This document shows, piece after piece, positions 61,301 to 64,000 of a stretch of 64,000 nt of DNA (position 1 is the first letter of the stretch; every line of letters begins with the position of its first letter). The DNA is from Fibrobacter succinogenes. Its GTDB lineage: Bacteria; Fibrobacterota; Fibrobacteria; Fibrobacterales; Fibrobacteraceae. The position numbers and the translations under genes are program-made. Under the pieces are notes generated by a model, which saw nothing but the letters and a program-made list of their open reading frames with translations, was not told where the DNA came from and did no database searches. The stretch spans positions 62,001 to 126,000 of the forward strand of contig CACVQR010000001.1 in assembly GCA_902756345.1 (NCBI GenBank), read 5' to 3'.

Positions 61301-64000
61301 ATCCAAGGTAGCTCCGGCATCTTCACCTGCAATGACACCCACATGGTCCTTTCCGCGAATGTTAACCGATTCCACAACCAAACCCGAAACCTTGGCTGTT
61401 GACGCAAGCGAGCCGAACAAACCGACATTGTCTTCTGATTCGCGGGAAATCCACAAATACGAAATCTTCTTCTTGTTGCCGATAAATACGCCTTTGAAGT
61501 TTTGTATCGGTTCAAAGCCCTTACAGATCGTGCCATCGCCATTGCAGGATTCCCTACGGGAGTCACTCGCATCAATATTTGACGTCAGCATATAGTAAAG
61601 GTCTGTCGTGTATTCATATTTTCCGATATATTTCAAATCATGGTAACTGCTAATCTTATAGGGGCGCATTTCTGTGCCAGCGCCGGCAAGCACATTAACA
61701 GAGCCGTCATCTATAAGCGTTCCCGGCAAAATCGGGTCCATACCCTTGAAGTACGGGTAAGAAACGCCTTCCTGAATATTCCAAACTGATTCAAAGTCAA
61801 ACCCTTCATATGTATTCTTCATCAACATTTCGGCAGTGGTTCTGCCTTCTTCACTAGAATGTCCTGTAATAGTGCTGTCGAAGTAGCAATTCGTCAGCGT
61901 ATTCAAGTGAGGGTACCCCACCAAGCCCTTGACATCGTTTCGACCTTTGAGAAGGCTTGCCGAATACACATTTTTGATAAACGAGAGCGAGCCCGTATAG
62001 TAACCAACGGCCCCACCAACATCTTCAAAACCTTTAACAACATTGACCGAGAACGCATTCGTGATCATTGAACCCGTGGAGCCGATCAAGCCGCCCACTT
62101 CTTCTTCACCCTTCACTTTACCCGTGGTACCTACAATATTGATTTCGCTTCCGCCGGCCTTACCGATTAAGCCGCCCACATTCATTGATCCTTGAATATC
62201 ACCATCAAGCGAGACCACGTTTTCTACAAGGGAATAGTTCACAGCACCAGCCAAGGCGCCAACATACCAATCACCAACTATCTTCATATTCAAAAGCTTT
62301 AAATTTTTAATGACCGCTTTTTCCGCATAGCCGAACAAGCCGGAAAAATCTCGATAGGTACTACCAATCTGCATATTCTTGATGGTGTGATTTTTACCAT
62401 CAAACGAGCCAGAGAACACATGGACACTATCGCCAATGGGTTTAAAATCGGAGCCCAAGCCATTGATATCGGCCGTCAGTTCGTAATTTCCTGCCAACGG
62501 ATAGGCGGGATCATAACCAATCTTCTTAAGTTCATCAAGAGTCGAAATTTCAATCTTATTCGGTACGGCCACGTAACTCGATGTCCCCCAAATGGTATCA
62601 CTACCATTCATCATACCGATTCGGTAACCATAATAAAGAGAATCCTTCGAATCATTCGTCTTTATCCAATCAAGCCATTCGCCCACCAGTTTGCCATTTA
62701 CTTCTAAAAGCGAGGCCACCTTCGGAGACTCTTGCCATTTTGCCACAGCAGTCGGAGTTGCAATCGGAACAAGCGCTTTTGTCACATGCGGAGTGACAGT
62801 CAAATAGGGGAAAGACTTGCCTTCGTCAATACTCCAATAATGGACCAATCCATCTGTTGCTCGATAGCACCAGCCACTATCCAAAACAATTCCATCGCAA
62901 GGGTCCTTTTGGATATATTCATATTCCTTGTAGCCTAGAGTATCCCAACCCGAAAAAGACGAGAAAGTCATCATTTGGGACGTCGTAAGTCCTATGCCGC
63001 CAGCACTCGTGTCGAGCCCCGAAATTTCGGTATCCCAGTAAGAATATTCCGTCTCTCCATAATTATTACCGACAAGGCCTCCAACAGTGATGCCTCCATG
63101 AACAATACTTGCCGTGTAGCTGTTTTCTATATATTCCGAATTTTCACCCACCAAGCCGCCAACAGCACTATCACCTTTTACATTACCTATCGCATAGACA
63201 TTTCTCAGCGTATCATCGTTTGATCCAGCAACACCACCAACATTCCACAATCCTTCTACATTTCCTATAAAATAAGACTGTTCAATTTTGCCAGAATTTT
63301 CACCGACAATTCCACCGATATCAGACTCAAGTTTACCAAGGTGCGAATGCATCAGGTCCATCATCGAAACACACTCTAAAACATAGCCCCTGTCAGATGA
63401 TCCGACGATACCGCCAACGCTCGCCGCTTCGCCAACAATCGTTCCTCTCGAAAAAGCACTCCTAACGAAGCTGGAATTTTCTATGTAGCCAACAATTCCA
63501 CCGATATCATAACCTGTAGCCTTGATATTCACCGAAGCAGAAACACTAAGGATATTTCCATTAGATTGTCCAACAAGCCCACCGACATGCTTATCGCCAA
63601 CGACTTCACCTTGGAACGACGCATTTTTCAGGACCGAGCTCCCATAAATTCTACCAGCAATACCACCCACATTAAGTTGGCCTTGAACAAAGCCGTTAGT
63701 CACATGCACATTTTCAATAGAACCATGAAGCAATGCCACAACACCGCCCACATATCTCGATTGAGAAACGCGTCCCGTTACATTAAGGCGTTCAAATTTC
63801 AGATTAGCAATTTTTCCATCCAAAACCGAAATAAAGCCTATATCGTCTTCGCAAGGAAGCCAAATATTCAAATCGCTAATTGTGTGGTTTCGCCCATCGA
63901 TATTGCCCTTAAAATAAGTGCTGCCAGAGGCATCCTTATTCTTACCGATTGTGATAAAGCCATTGCAGGAGCCCCCATCACACATCTCATGGGCGGAAGC
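58307..64000 (-). CDS. Giant GLUG-repeat surface protein with T9SS sorting domain (partial)
   Basis: At least 1897 residues; open at the window edge so the N terminus and signal peptide are missing. The protein is built of many GLUG-motif repeats of about 25-30 residues (VGGLVGENSGKIEQSYFIGN, VGGLVGYNSG-like segments such as YVGGLIGYNAMTDLKNLGV). Groups of them are separated by blocks starting GTESDPFLIKTYGDLKSIG or GTEMRPYKISSYHDLKYIG, then a DIDAS stretch; at least three such blocks are visible. These repeats form beta-helix or solenoid structures and are known from bacterial adhesins. The last 85 residues (VKFSLMDMQGRIVKAFDLGK ... GRYIGVLQLNGRVTDKVMLLKK) are a T9SS-like C-terminal sorting domain. 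Likely an adhesin exported by type IX secretion; no enzyme motif. Confidence 0.85.
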   Translation of the reverse strand, partial: ASAHEMCDGGSCNGFITIGKNKDASGSTYFKGNIDGRNHTISDLNIWLPCEDDIGFISVLDGKIANLKFERLNVTGRVSQSRYVGGVVALLHGSIENVHVTNGFVQGQLNVGGIAGRIYGSSVLKNASFQGEVVGDKHVGGLVGQSNGNILSVSASVNIKATGYDIGGIVGYIENSSFVRSAFSRGTIVGEAASVGGIVGSSDRGYVLECVSMMDLMHSHLGKLESDIGGIVGENSGKIEQSYFIGNVEGLWNVGGVAGSNDDTLRNVYAIGNVKGDSAVGGLVGENSEYIENSYTASIVHGGITVGGLVGNNYGETEYSYWDTEISGLDTSAGGIGLTTSQMMTFSSFSGWDTLGYKEYEYIQKDPCDGIVLDSGWCYRATDGLVHYWSIDEGKSFPYLTVTPHVTKALVPIATPTAVAKWQESPKVASLLEVNGKLVGEWLDWIKTNDSKDSLYYGYRIGMMNGSDTIWGTSSYVAVPNKIEISTLDELKKIGYDPAYPLAGNYELTADINGLGSDFKPIGDSVHVFSGSFDGKNHTIKNMQIGSTYRDFSGLFGYAEKAVIKNLKLLNMKIVGDWYVGALAGAVNYSLVENVVSLDGDIQGSMNVGGLIGKAGGSEINIVGTTGKVKGEEEVGGLIGSTGSMITNAFSVNVVKGFEDVGGAVGYYTGSLSFIKNVYSASLLKGRNDVKGLVGYPHLNTLTNCYFDSTITGHSSEEGRTTAEMLMKNTYEGFDFESVWNIQEGVSYPYFKGMDPILPGTLIDDGSVNVLAGAGTEMRPYKISSYHDLKYIGKYEYTTDLYYMLTSNIDASDSRRESCNGDGTICKGFEPIQNFKGVFIGNKKKISYLWISRESEDNVGLFGSLASTAKVSGLVVESVNIRGKDHVGVIAGEDAGATLDSIYVAGNIAANDYVGSIVGSKTSGSIAHSASKGSVAGNEFVGGIAGSINKATVSDCYSMDTVSGKSDVGGLFGLAKSAAVSNSYAAGDIKATSKLGGLAGEASASTFTSVYYDSLFWGVNVTAAGNLRTTQQMVNPENYKNWDFKNTWQIAADTSYPYLKWIGVKTTPDLYRDSSMLRMAGSGTESDPFLIKTYGDLKSIGFGKYKLSAVYRLKNDIDASVSKNEVLRYGKGYGFKPICKVWSVPSNIVTDGRFEMDDSGVFTGKIHGGGHSIKGLRIDYNANYTALVDSLGESAVIDSLTLTDFTGSSKHLASIAIGSLGLVRNVSVKGSLKAEGSAVGLVYNNYGKIENSSFEGSVLGLESSYKGENAGLVFLNKGSIKNARVDVEVTSLQGGAGAVIQNNEGAVIENVLVNAKMTIGGKYSGGVVSKNYGELAACSASVNIVSKGSYVGGLIGYNAMTDLKNLGVSGRVEGDQYVGGLLGYNYSGNLSNLHASVDVTGRQFVGGLIGYGRDHLGDTISYSYATGNVTGTEFDSNKVGLNFSDENSVGGFIGGTSYVRIHDCHATGNVKNGSGFVGSTTAVIWDCYAEGDVTNGAGFVGYLSTNGIRNCHASGTVHNGSGFILDMWGSSEIDMCYATGDVYIDAEESVFRGAGFGEFNYGTITRSFATGNVYVTGEKFRDQMTTQAGFIAENYGDINRCFALGNIEGGDSAGAFVGGNYNLVRNSYALGKVKRVFSNDTTPIEGLLVGWNEADVLVSYAVGSAMNNAGDKKELSDAEMRKRESFDGFNFNTIWYIKEGESYPMLREMPNVPYVGKVSLNYGKGGITAKHVVGELLKGAIVADTSYALVIEVDSASKALLDSLEKLGKNAGGEYVVDFRVGVAIVGDTLWSRTASVELTIEKTTGARVRNVVVMHSLGAAFRDAHVALHFGIPDAGAVKFSLMDMQGRIVKAFDLGKRAAGEYSETVAAEEIARGRYIGVLQLNGRVTDKVMLLKK

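Overview
The window looks like a chromosome segment of a Fibrobacter species (phylum Fibrobacterota). The evidence is several lipoproteins ending in the FISUMP domain, four TIGR02147-family regulator-like proteins (both families were defined from Fibrobacter succinogenes), serine-rich linkers, T9SS-like C-terminal sorting regions, and tandem GH9 cellulases with a short basic C-terminal module.

Layout. 0-11.9 kb is an accessory, defence-like operon on the minus strand: a Type IIG restriction-modification enzyme, a ComEC-like metallo-beta-lactamase-fold protein, an HD plus Hsp90-type ATPase protein, a GIY-YIG/DUF4357 protein, a UvrD/Rep-family helicase and a RAMA-domain gene that runs off the window. 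11.9-17.5 kb holds small accessory genes: ORF6N (frameshifted), DUF1349, TSCPD, a secreted protein, Fic with iterated operator-like repeats, a zinc ribbon, a GyrI-like protein and a broken VOC gene. 17.6-25.7 kb carries a FISUMP lipoprotein and its regulator, a decayed gspE-like ATPase joined to a second zinc-ribbon copy, a MITE-like element, several lipoproteins, a beta-barrel, a flavodoxin remnant and an ACT-domain protein. 25.7-36.9 kb is rseP ... dxr with a fibre-degradation cluster between them (GH9, GH51-like with CBM11-like tail, GH9, esterase). 36.9-46.3 kb is mostly housekeeping: a PBP4-DUF1460 fusion, an anchored solute-binding protein, aroA, an acyl-ACP thioesterase, a PD-(D/E)XK-like protein, a striking array of four hairpins, a ComEC-like lipoprotein, a zinc-finger-like protein and tRNA-His. 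46.3-58.1 kb contains four paralogous 'QKGPF' lipoproteins, three of them coupled to an upstream TIGR02147 gene, interrupted by an AT-rich AAA ATPase gene with its own promoter/operator. 58.3 kb to the end is a giant GLUG-repeat surface protein, incomplete at its N terminus.

How the genes work together. The cellulase cluster should act outside the cell on plant fibre: two endoglucanases, a GH51-like enzyme with a carbohydrate-binding tail, and an esterase. The lipoproteins, GLUG protein and other secreted proteins probably form the cell surface. Each TIGR02147 gene overlaps or abuts its lipoprotein gene, so each pair is likely translated as a unit. Three lipoprotein-associated promoters share a conserved upstream architecture, which suggests one common regulator. 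The strongest candidates for something undescribed are the six-gene defence-like operon, the regulator/lipoprotein modules with their shared promoter code, and the 85-bp-period hairpin array at 44.3-44.6 kb. All calls were made by reading the sequence; no searches were run.
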